A stretch of 64,000 nucleotides of DNA from Gracilaria gracilis (lineage: Eukaryota; Rhodophyta; Florideophyceae; Gracilariales; Gracilariaceae), in NCBI GenBank assembly GCA_030374805.1, contig JARGSG010000014.1, positions 1,020,496 to 1,084,495 of the forward strand, in the 5' to 3' direction. The position numbers were made by a program, and so were the translations under genes. Below the pieces are notes generated by a model. The model was not told where the DNA came from. It saw nothing but the letters and a program-made list of their open reading frames with translations, and made no database searches. This document shows, piece after piece, positions 47,281 through 56,676 of this stretch. Every line of letters starts with the position of its first letter. Position 1 is the first letter of the stretch.

Positions 47281-48400
47281 TCATGCCGCCGCTGTGGGAC
47301 TCGCCGTTGTCCGCTGCGCATAACATGTCACTGAGCACCCCCAGCTCCACGCTCGCATCGCTGCTGCCTTCCGCGCGGCTACGACTCTACGTCGCGGCCA
47401 GGGATCTGCCTGAGCCAGAGCGCTGCTTGCCCGCCGGCTATGCCGTGCTGTACCTTTGCAATGAGACGCGCCCGCCGCCCGCCACGCAACACTCTGCCTC
47501 CACCACCGCCCGCTGCGCATCACCCCGCCGCCGCCCGCTGCGCAACAACCTGCCGCCGCCACCCGCTGCGCAACACCCCGCCGCCGCTAACCGCCGCGCA
47601 ACACCCCGCCACCGCCGCCCGCTGCGCAACACCCCGCCGCCGCTAACCGCCGCGCAACACCCCGCCGCCGCTAACCGCCGCGCAACACCCTGTCGCGGCC
47701 ACTGCCACTGCCACCGTCGCCAACGCCGTCGCGGAGAGCGCCCTTGTGAGAAGGACCACCAGCCAGATGAAAAACGCGCGTCGCTCCAATATGCTGCGCG
47801 CCGCACGTGGCCGCCGAGTATACGGCGTCCAGACACCCCACCGCGCACGTTCGCCCCGACTGCACGCGCGTTCACAGGTCGTGGTGGTGCGCGTTGGGCG
47901 TCACCGAGGTGGCCAGGAAGAACGGGAGCGGCGTGGAGTTTAGCACCCACTTGGAACTGCATTTCGACATGCGTCGCCGGCAGTGTCTCAAAGTGATGTT
48001 CTACGACTGCACGAAGCCGGCAATGGACAAGCAGCGCCTGATCGGCACCGCCGAGTGTGCCGTCAGCACCATTGTCGCTCGCAGCCCAAGCCGCTCTCTT
48101 GCCCGCTGCGCTTCGTGGCCGCGGCCGACAAGGATCACAAGAAGAGCAGCCGCATTTCGGTGGGCAGTAAGCTGCTCATGGTGCTTGTGATGCGCGATCA
48201 ACGCTCACAGTACCTTCTGGATATGCAGTGCAGCCCCATTATGAGGGCCATGGGGCTGACGTATAGGTTGGTGAAGTACATGTTCTATACCGTGCATGCC
48301 ATCTTGGACAAGGACCCCAAGTCAAACGTGTAGACGCTGCTGTACCGCTCCGCCACCGTTGGGCGTGATCAGCAGCAAGAAGGATGGCGGCATTCTGCAG
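47281..48400 (+). pseudogene. C2-domain (copine-like) protein fragment
   Basis: ATG at 47281 opens MPPLWDSPLSAAHN followed by LRLYVAARDLPEPE, then a GC-rich repeat block. After a frame change at about 47890 come TEVARKNGSGVEFSTHLELH, FDMRRRQCLKVMFYDCTKPA and KQRLIGTAECAVSTIV, which match strands 3-7 of a copine/C2 calcium-lipid-binding domain. Another frame change leads to DHKKSSRISVGSKLLMVLVM and a TAG near 48331. Copines dock to membranes on calcium binding. The locus is truncated and runs into a duplicated importin piece, so it is not functional. Copine is the best guess; another C2 protein is possible. Confidence 0.45.
47515..47700 (+). repeat. GC-rich minisatellite inside the C2-like locus
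   Basis: The unit CGCCGCCGCTAACCGCCG followed by CGCAACACCC recurs about five times with CCACCGCC/CGCTGCG variants, period roughly 28-40 bp. It separates the first C2 strands from the rest, so it probably expanded within the gene. Confidence 0.65.
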
Positions 48401-48403
48401 TAC

Positions 48404-48640
48404 AGAGCATTTTCTGGTTACGGCTGCAGGATAATTGGCCATTGCTTGAACGACAGACGGTGTTGTGCGTGTTCGATGGCTCGTTCTTTCACGGTGGAAG
48501 TGAAGGGTTGTTGGTAATCAAGAATGTACTACATGCGCTTTGCGTGTATGTATTGGATCCTGAACCTGATGGGCATCAAGCAACTTGCTACGGGATGGAT
48601 GTATGCGCTCGTATTGATGGAGAGCATTTTGCCGCCTCGG
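48404..48640 (+). pseudogene. Second, diverged importin-5-like fragment
   Basis: About 237 bp align without large gaps to 45137-45370 of the importin pseudogene (FWLRLQDN, ERQ..LCVFD, HGG..GLLV, GV/DVCARI.G.HFAAS). By eye similarity is about 75-80 percent. It starts and stops within the gene, so it is a partial duplication. It retains the Cys codon TGC where the longer copy has TGA. Confidence 0.8.
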
Positions 48641-48747
48641 GAACGTTGAACCTGCGCATGAACGGCAGGAAAGTGCCTTCCACGAGATTAATAGAAGCAA
48701 AAGGTAAAGTAAAAGAGATTGCAGTTTACTGAGCATGCCTGAAGATT

Positions 48748-50013
48748 TCACCAGTCTCCGTTGCACACAGTTGGCACCCCAAGAAGGGAGGGTCGCTTGA
48801 GACCATTTTGTTTTATGATTGCAACAAGATCCTCTCGTTTGCACGAGATGGACGACGTAGGGGAGCCAGAATCCTCTACTTCCCAACTCCGTGACTTGCA
48901 TGTGTCATACCACGCACGCACTTCATCATTACGTTGACAGACCTCGTCCTCTGTCACATCTCTAGAGCCTGCATCTTTGTGGTCCACGCAGAAGTTGTGG
49001 AGCTTCGTACAAACGACGATAATCTCGGAATTTACGGATACATCGAACTCCAAACTGCTCAAAATCCGCCAACGTGCAGCAAGCATACCGAACGCTTGTT
49101 CCACGTGAATTCGAAGCGACGACAGGAAGAAATTAAAGGCGTCCTGCCACGGATGTCTAATCTGCGACATAGGAATGGGTGTCATGAGGCTCTCTGTGCA
49201 AACGTATGCTTTGCCTCCTGCAATCCAGAATTCCAACGGAAGTCTTCTATCGGCCAGATACTTACCCAAACTCGAAACAGAGTGAGCTAAAGCATCATGA
49301 GTAGACCCAACGCAGCGTATAGAGACGTCCATAAATCGGTACAATGAATCCACAAGAGCTTGGACAGGCAGTGCGTAATACCCCTTACGGCAGTAGTACG
49401 CTGCGACGTAACGACACGAAGGCTTCCTGATCTTGATCGCAATTCCGTCTAATGCACCAATGCATCCATAGAACGGACTCATCCGCTTCCTAGAGAGCCT
49501 AAATTCAAGCCCAAGGTCATTGAGGCCCCCAAGCGGAGAAGGAATTCCGGGCAATCGCAAAATCTTCATAAGAACTGTTCGCGTTTCATGAAATATTGAG
49601 TAAGCTGTACTCTGTCCAACGCTGAAACCGATCATTACATCGAGATAGCTACCGCCAGCTAGCATTCTTAGCGTGATTGCTAAGCGCGTATTTGGAAGGA
49701 CGGTCTTCCTCTTAGAACGATCTCCCATTTCCAGATTCTTTTGCAAATGCGGTGCCACCTTTTCATGAAGTATCTCGAACACTTCTTTAGAAACGCGGAA
49801 CGCGCGTTTGAAAGACGCTGCATTTAGCTTCTTTTTTATGTCATCAAAAACTGCAACCGGATGTACCACAGCAGATCGACGCCGGGTAGTCGGTTTTGCA
49901 ATAGAGTAGGCGCCTCGGAATGCGTTAAATGCAGTGCGGTAGAAGTCGACAACCACGCATGATCTGAGGAGAATCGTGTTGGTAGATCCGCTGTTAGATA
50001 TAAACGCTGCCAT
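48748..50013 (-). CDS. PIF/Harbinger-type transposase (DDE_Tnp_4)
   Basis: Intact frame of 421 codons from ATG 50013. N-terminal helical region ends with RAFRVSKEVFEILHEKVAPH; then RLAITLRMLAGGSYLDVMIG and FSVGQSTAYSIFHETRTVL, the helix-turn-helix usual for this family. The catalytic domain shows GALDGIAIKI (first Asp), VQALVDSLYRFMDVSIRCVG with STHDALAHS (second Asp) and LRIHVEQAFGMLAARWRIL (Glu). The conserved GD.aY block reads AGGKAYVC, with Gly in place of Asp, so activity is doubtful. Harbinger transposases need a Myb/SANT partner; none is adjacent. Length is normal. I did not find terminal repeats by eye. Confidence 0.9.
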   Translation of the reverse strand: MAAFISNSGSTNTILLRSCVVVDFYRTAFNAFRGAYSIAKPTTRRRSAVVHPVAVFDDIKKKLNAASFKRAFRVSKEVFEILHEKVAPHLQKNLEMGDRSKRKTVLPNTRLAITLRMLAGGSYLDVMIGFSVGQSTAYSIFHETRTVLMKILRLPGIPSPLGGLNDLGLEFRLSRKRMSPFYGCIGALDGIAIKIRKPSCRYVAAYYCRKGYYALPVQALVDSLYRFMDVSIRCVGSTHDALAHSVSSLGKYLADRRLPLEFWIAGGKAYVCTESLMTPIPMSQIRHPWQDAFNFFLSSLRIHVEQAFGMLAARWRILSSLEFDVSVNSEIIVVCTKLHNFCVDHKDAGSRDVTEDEVCQRNDEVRAWYDTCKSRSWEVEDSGSPTSSISCKREDLVAIIKQNGLKRPSLLGVPTVCNGDW

Positions 50014-50454
50014 ATATAATTGTATAGGAGCAGGTAAAACCGTACGATTGAGAGCAGAAATGGCCTCGAGTCACCTTGCCTAGACGGCCGATTTAAAGGT
50101 GAGAAAGATGTTTCCTCGTGATAGCGGCATTGGTACAAATCGGATCAACGCTTCTTCGGGCCTCTGCGCTCTAGCGTAGAGTTTTCAGGGCAAAAACGAC
50201 GGTAAGCACGAACATGACCGTACAATAACTTGTATGACGGCATGGTGCCGCCGCACGGTGGCCGCGTGATACGGATTCCTGTATGCACATGGTGCATACG
50301 TACATGGATAGCACGGCCCACTATGGGTACAAGAGAGAAGGCCCCAGGGCAAATTTGGGCTTCAATTTACAGGGGTAAAGTTAGAAAACTCAAAATATTC
50401 CTCGTACATGTTTTTGCCCCATTCATGAGTTCATGCTCTGGTAAGAACGGGCCT
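50014..50454. other. No supported gene
   Basis: Contains the 5' flank of the Harbinger gene and probably its terminal repeat, but no repeat pair was identified. Confidence 0.35.
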
Positions 50455-50655
50455 CAAAGTGTACACTTTGACAACGTGTGCAGTTATGTCGCTGGCTGCG
50501 ACGGCGGCGGCGCGCGCTAGAGTATTTTTAGGTTGCGATCGCTGCCCGATCACTAAACTTGGGAAGAAGGTGGCCTACCCTACCCCCTTTGTTTGTCTTA
50601 CTCATCTTCTTCACTACTTTCCCCTTTCCTTCTCTAACCTGCGTTCGTTGCGTCA
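50455..50655 (+). mobile_element. Family A 5' LTR end (A3), 5'-truncated
   Basis: About 200 bp match the end of the A2 LTR (CGGCGGCGCGCGCTAG, GTTGCGATCG, then a CT-rich stretch and CTGCGTTCGTTGCGTCA). The U3 part with the GCGCATATGCGC palindrome is absent upstream, so the LTR is truncated or diverged. Confidence 0.7.
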
Positions 50656-50669
50656 GGTTATGGGCCCAG
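50656..50669 (+). other. Primer-binding site of A3
   Basis: GGTTATGGGCCCAG follows the LTR end CA directly and is identical to that of family B and element C. It is complementary to the initiator tRNA-Met anticodon arm. Confidence 0.85.
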
Positions 50670-51351
50670 AGTGTCGACTATTCGCAGACGTCACGCTCTT
50701 CTAACTTTTCATTTGGATTCTAAGAAGTTTTCCTTTCTGCGACAGGTACGCGTATTTGGCGAGCGAGCGAGCGAGCGAGCGCGAAGGACAGCGCTGATTT
50801 CCCGCAAGTGACTAGCAGAGGCTAACTGCTGAACGCATATCTTTGGCTATTAACCTCCCTGGGACGTCTCGTACGGATGGTAAAGCCCCTCGCTCTGAAG
50901 TGCGCAGAGCAGGGTAGGTCAAGAAGATATCGCATCTCACCTGGAGAGAGTAACCAGGGATCAGAGGTTCGGACCTCTAGGGTAACCGGAGCTAGATAAC
51001 TCCTGCCAGTGGACCGGCTGCTTCTTTCTTCTTCTTCTTTCTTGTTTCCGGGTTTGAGTTCTGTCTCACCCGTGAGTATACTCCAGGCGTCGAGTACCCG
51101 AACTCCGCCTGTGATCGCGTACGGGACGCGTCCCGACGAGCGTTGTAGACTTTGTTACACGGTCTCCGCTGGCGCCCTCGCTGTTGAGTATCGAGAGTAC
51201 TCCACTCCAGCCTCTCTCCTCTTTGTGTAACATAAGCATTGAGTCCCTCACACTGCTTGTATTGTTGTTTGTCAAAAGTTACTTTTGTTTCTCTCTCCTG
51301 TTTTCTACTTGGTTTCCTCGATCTGGTTGTATTCGGAACGAGTCTTTCACA
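50670..51351 (+). mobile_element. Family A leader (A3)
   Basis: Includes a GAGC tetranucleotide run (about 50760-50781), the conserved module at 50836-51013 with the hairpin AGAGG/CCTCT, and a CTT-rich stretch at 51020-51045 before gag. No open frame of note. Confidence 0.75.
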
Positions 51352-53551
51352 ATGTCAGACTCGGAAAAGGAAACTGAAACCAACTCTGGTGTGAAGATTC
51401 CCCGCTTCCATGGCAAGCGCGGTGAGGATTACGCACTCTGGTGGCATCGTCTTCGTGCCGCATGTCGCATCAAAGGTGTCTTGAATGTTGTTAACACTGA
51501 TGCTGAGCAGTCTATATACACTGATACCACTGGTACGGATGGTCAAGGATCTTCTGCAGAGGCCATTCGCACATTGTCTAAGCGTGAGAATGCCTGTGGG
51601 ATCATCATATGTGCACTTGACGATGCTCCTCTACGTGTGGTAATGGACGTGGATGATGATCCGGCACGAATGCTCAAGATGCTTGATGCGCGTTATGCAT
51701 CTAATCGAACGGTTTCTTGGATCGCGGTTTAGACTCAACTGTTCCGTTTGTCGTACAATGGACAGAACATGTCTGAATATGTCGATCAATTCATTGCATT
51801 GTTCTCACAGTTGGATCGTATGGGCAAGGATGCCGCCATTCCGGACTCGCATAAGGCTCCTATGCTTTTGGCTTCTATTGATCCGCAAAGTTCTTTGGAG
51901 TCTACCGCTGCGGCGTTGCGCACCAAGGAAATATCCGAACTGACTTGGGATTATGTTGCTACCACACTTATCGATGAGTACAATGCACGTCATATAACTT
52001 CTGGACGTAATCGCAGTCGCAAGAAGAATAAAGGAAAAGGTTCTGGAAGGCAGTCTGGTACCTCTGCAAGTGCAAATCATCGAGATGGAAATGACTCTGA
52101 TGATGCTCCTACTAATCGTGCACTGGCAGCTGGTAGCACCAATGGTCATCACTGCGATTTTTGTGATCGTGATGGACACACTCAGGACCGATGCTACATG
52201 AACCCAGACAATCCGGACAACCATTTACCGAAGAGTATCCTGGACAAGCTTACATTGAAGTCAAAAGATAAGCCGAAGACCTCTTCAAAATCATCTGGCA
52301 AATCGTCCAAGATCGAAATAGCTGGCATGTCTATGGAGCAAGCAACGGTTCTACCACCCACTCAAAGAGACATGGACACTTACGCAGATAGTGGAGCGAC
52401 CTCGCACTACTTCCATTCTGCTTCCGCATTCATTCCCAGTACACTGCATGATGTGGAGGAGCGTGTTATGCAGCTGGCAGATAAGACATGTGTGTCTGCA
52501 ACTCAGCGTGGAGATGTGATTCTGCCTTTCGAGAATGTGAATTTACGTCTGAGTGATGCACTCCTGGTTCCTTCAATGGAGTACAACTTGGTTTCTGTGG
52601 GTTGCTCAGCCGACAAACAGATTGAGTCAAGTTTCCGTTCTGCAGAAGTTCGTCTGATTCCTGACAATGGTTTGCACATTGGGTCAGGAAAGCGCGATAA
52701 ACGTTCCGGACTGTACACTTTGCCGGAACCGGTAGCGCATTTCACTCATGAACGAGCTCTTACTTCCAGCCAGGTTGATTTGGATTGCGCATTGAAGGCC
52801 TCGATGACTGCTTTGACACAGCTATGGCACCGAAGACTTGCACATATGAACCCCAGAGACTTGCAAGTTGTTCACAAACATGCAGATGGTGTACCAAGTC
52901 TTGCGAAAATGGAGGAGGTCTGTCGGTCATGCCGTCTTGGAAAAGCACACAAACTACCGTTTCCTGGTTCATTTAGTCGTGAATCGTCAGTTGGTGACAA
53001 AGTGCACACTGACATCATCGGTCCACTCCCCACATCGTTTCCGGACAGGTTTAAGTATGCGTCAGCATTCGTGGATGACCACTCACGATATGTTATCATT
53101 GGATTCATGAAACACCGCAGCCAAATCAGTGAGGTGTATGATGGTGTTGCGCAGAAGCTCAAGCAGCTTGGAGGAGTGGCGGTGAAGAAACTGCACTCGG
53201 ATGGCGCTAAGGAATACATTGCGTTACAAGATAATCCAGAAAACGCATTTGAAAACACTTCCTTTTCACCTCCGTACACTCCGGAACACAACGCCATAGC
53301 CGAGCGCATCAATCGCACTATAGAGGAAGCAGCTCGGGCTATGCTCATTCAGGCCAATCTACCGGAATGTTTGTGGGTCTTTGCGTTGAAACATGTACAG
53401 TTTGTGCGGAACCGTGTTCCACATTCAACTACTGGAAGCACTCCGTACTCGTTGATGACGGGAAACAGGCCGACATTGAAGCACACCCGTGTGTTTGGAT
53501 GTCCAGCTTTCGTACTGAAGATGATCAAAGGAACCAAGTTCGAGTCTCGTG
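51352..53551 (+). pseudogene. Family A gag-protease-integrase, element A3 (first part; one TAG, split by B1)
   Basis: ATG 51352 opens MSDSEKETETNSGVKIPRFH. Gag runs through LDARYASNRTVSWIAV to a TAG (51730-51732, Gln in A1) and resumes in the same frame. The CCHC knuckle CDFCDRDGHTQDRC lies at 52152-52193 and the protease DTYADSGATSHYF near 52375-52410. Integrase has the zinc site HRRLAHMNPRDLQVVHKH with CRSCRLGKAHK, DDE blocks DKVHTDIIGPLP, LHSDGAKEYIAL and AIAERINRT. The frame is interrupted after CGT-G at 53551 by B1 and continues without loss at 62084. Apart from the TAG, which leaky suppression could bypass, this is the most intact copy here. Confidence 0.92.
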
Positions 53552-54371
53552 TGATGGAGGTTATAGCTGGGAAGGGAAGGTTGATGCAAAGGGAAGGTGG
53601 GGATATGCAAAGGAAGTTCGCCAGCTCTGGCTCGGATTTACTTGGAGGTGCTTCTGTCACAACTTATATAGCACTACGTCGTCGCACTACCGCTCACTTC
53701 CACTTGGAGTAAAACCTAAGCCACCAAGCGGGGACACTCAATACTACCAATCATCATCTAACATAACATGGTAACACTGCCACAATTCATGACAGCTTAC
53801 AACTAACAAGGCACAACAGTGCACAACAGTGCACAACAAGTTACGTGCCTACTCAACAAGTTACGTGCCTACTCAACAAGTTAGGTGCCTACACATAACG
53901 ATGACCGTGCACAAATTCACATTGTGCTAATACACTGTATTCCGTACACCACACCAATATGTGTATGCTCCAGCTCACCAAGTACCACGTAACCACAAAT
54001 TCACTCAATGCCATAAGTTCCACAACATGTTACCACAGTGTTCGTGTAATCCTCATGACTGTACCTGACTCATCACCATAGTGCACCAAGTTGCATCAAT
54101 GTGTTCAACATGTCCACGTACATAACTGTGCACACTGTCCAGCATACCCATCTGTGTTAGCTACACACGTGTAGCCCAGAACAACCCAGTAATGCCATAA
54201 CACTTGTACACAGTACGTTGCATGTGCACATTTGCAGTAGCCAATCAGAAGCCAGTTTCACGTTGAGTTTGCACAAACGCGCATATGCGCTTTTCCAGCA
54301 GCACCCTCCAAAACAGCCCATGCTCCCCTGCACTTTTGGTTTCAGTGACAGCACTAGGTCAACATCCAACA
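53552..54371 (-). mobile_element. B1 3' LTR
   Basis: 820 bp, TG...CA ends. It holds a TATATAAG box (minus strand, about 53670-53663), three copies of the 20-bp CAACAAGTTACGTGCCTACT unit at about 53836-53892, a CCAAT box (54241-54245, plus-strand orientation) and the palindrome GCGCATATGCGC (54279-54290). Confidence 0.92.
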
Positions 54372-54384
54372 CCCCCCCCTCTGT
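54372..54384 (-). other. Polypurine tract of B1
   Basis: Minus strand reads GACAGAGGGGGGG directly upstream of the 3' LTR start TGTTGG. This is the expected plus-strand primer site. Confidence 0.8.
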
Positions 54385-54389
54385 CACTG

Positions 54390-55729
54390 ACTTCAGTGCT
54401 CTAGGTGCTGTTCCCCACACTCCTTGCGAAACTTCTCGAGTTTCACGCGGGCAAGAGGCTTGTTCAGCATATCGGCAACCATGCAATCAGTTGGACAGTA
54501 GAACAGCACGATGGACTTCTCACGCAGAGCCTCTCTAGTGAAGTGGAACCGAATGTCGATGTGCTTCGTTCGCTTGTTTACAACTCCATTTCGAGCAAGG
54601 TCGATGGAGCCTTGGTTGTCGACATACACAGGCGTCGGTTCAACCAAGACTTTGACAGACCCGTCCACTTCAACTCCAATCACAATAGCAATGCCGTTCC
54701 AAAGTCGCCTTAGCCAGATCGCTTCCTTGGTACCAGAGCATAGACTCACATACTCAGCTTCAGCACTTGACAGCGCAACCACTTCCTGCGGACGCGAACT
54801 CCAAGACACTGGACCACCGCTCATCATGAACACATATCCACTGGTAGACTTGCGGTTGGCAACATCGCCTGCCCAGTCAGAGTGCACATAGCCGTGCAGT
54901 TCCAGATCAGTGATAGAGCCGTAGGTGAGTCCAAAGAAGCAAGTACCGTTGAGATAGCGAAGCACACGTTTGACTGCCTTCCAGTGAGTCTCTCCAGGTT
55001 TCTCCACATACTTTGCAAGTTTGGACACTGCGTATGAGATATCTGGACGAGTTCCCACAGACAAATACATAAGACTGCCAATCGCCTGACGATACGGAAC
55101 ATCCGTGAGTACCTCCTCAACAACAGACAAGTCCACACCGGATTCCATTGGAGTGTCAACTGGCTTAGACTGATGCATGCCGAAACGTTCCAAGACCTTT
55201 TGCGTGTACGCAGACTGAGTCAGGTACAGCTGTCGCTTAGCTCGATCACGGTGGATCTCGAATCCGAGAACCATACGAGCTTCCTTGAGGTCTTTCATGC
55301 GGAACCGAGTTGACCGTTCTGCCTTTACGCGATTCATGGTCTCCATGCTCGGACTTGTCATCACTGGCTGTCAGAAGAGCAGTTCCACCCCACCAACGCG
55401 TAGGCTTCTTACTCTCACGTGTGGATCTACGAACATGCTGCGTCTCTTGCCCTTCAGGCTCAACATGTGGAACTGATGTGGAACCATCACTGGTACTCTC
55501 AGACGCATCATGGACATCAGGCGCAGGTGCGGAAGGATCATCTTCACTGGGGTGACTGGATGTGTCAGAGTTGGAGGTGTTATCCGGACTAGACATGTCA
55601 CTCAACTCCATGTCAGCATAGTCCTCTTCCTCACAGTTCTCATGGTCTTCTAAACCCGAAGACTCGTCAAACCTCACATCTCTTGACACAATCACCTTTC
55701 TCTTCTTACCATCCCACAACTTGTACCCG
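54390..55729 (-). pseudogene. B1 pol C-terminal part: linker, RT thumb/connection, RNase H; RT palm deleted
   Basis: After the LINE poly-A the integrase/RT linker resumes (YKLWDGKKRKVIVSRDVRFD), with an acidic Ser/Asp-rich stretch. Near 55335 the frame jumps from linker straight to RSTRFRMKDLKEARMVLGFE, the post-palm part of copia RT; about 230 residues including the YVDD site are absent and the frame shifts. Downstream the protein is intact: YRQAIGSLMYLSVGTRPDIS, GYVHSDWAGDVANRKS, SSAEAEYVSL, YVDNQGSIDLARN and KHIDIRFHFTREALR, ending EQHLEH. RNase H residues appear present. Confidence 0.88.
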
Positions 55730-56676
55730 TTTTTTTTTTTTTTTTTTTCAATCAATTGCTTTTTATTTATAGTGTTCCCAATGTCCCATGAAGAGCAGCA
55801 GGGTAACACTGTCAAGGTGTAAACTAACTTGGTCAATTACGAACCAACGCAATCATTCTTACTACTTATAGCACAGATTTACAACTGTGCTTCTTCCAAT
55901 ACATCTAGTATTTCGGTCGCCTCCTGTCTCTCTCCAGGTGACCAATCTTCCATTCCGAGTAGTACCTTCAGTCTTCCGTACTTCCAGTACTCGTGCCCAA
56001 GTACATCACGTGCCTCCATTGGGTTCGCTGGGAACTCATTGAAGTACCATCGGATACCCATCATTCGGTGCGAAACTTTGCGCAACCGAAGAACGGGTGG
56101 GTATTTTCCATTCGCAGCACACGGGATTTTGCGAACGCGTCTTGCCGAGGCAAGTTTCCACTCCGCATCCCGTATTCTTCCTATTCCTTTTGTACACACA
56201 TTATCAATTTCAGCTCGTAGTGCTGAAATTGAAGGATGTGCATTATACAGCGACAGCTGCCGACATGCCCGGTTCACCTTCAACTGTCGCGATCTGTGTT
56301 CCAATTCAAGGTTCAATGCCGTCTCACGACACGATTGATAATGCCGTAGACGTTTGGAGGCGAGCACAATTCGTCGCAGAGCCGCAGACTCTAAACGACA
56401 AAGTGCACGCATCATCGGCACCCGATATGTTCCAAACCGAGATGCCATTTTTCCAAGAATCAGTTTGAAGAACGTTGCTTCAAGCTTCACTATCGCCATT
56501 TCCAAATGAGGCGTGAGCGGTACAAGATGCAACGCATATTCGTAAATCGACCTCACGAATGCGCGGTACAAACTCACACAGCTGCGCGTATCAAATCCAT
56601 TCCGGTGCAGACCAGCACCGGCTAGGCTTCCCAATCGACGTTGAGCATTTTGTACGCGTTCCATGTGCTTGTCGGT
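55730..56676 (-). mobile_element. 5'-truncated LINE insertion in B1 (integrase/RT linker)
   Basis: A 19-T run (minus-strand poly-A) at 55730-55748 precedes about 930 bp nearly identical to 59770-60700. The flanking duplication GTACCCG(T) lies at 55722-55729 and 56677-56684. The ORF part begins TDKHMERVQNAQRRLGSLAG and ends EILDVLEEAQL. It is in the same orientation and frame as B1, so B1 gag-integrase reads into it. Confidence 0.93.

Noticed and set aside
53831-53892. CRISPR-like array (regular 20-bp repeats)
   Set aside because: Units are contiguous with no spacers and lie in an LTR; it is a minisatellite.
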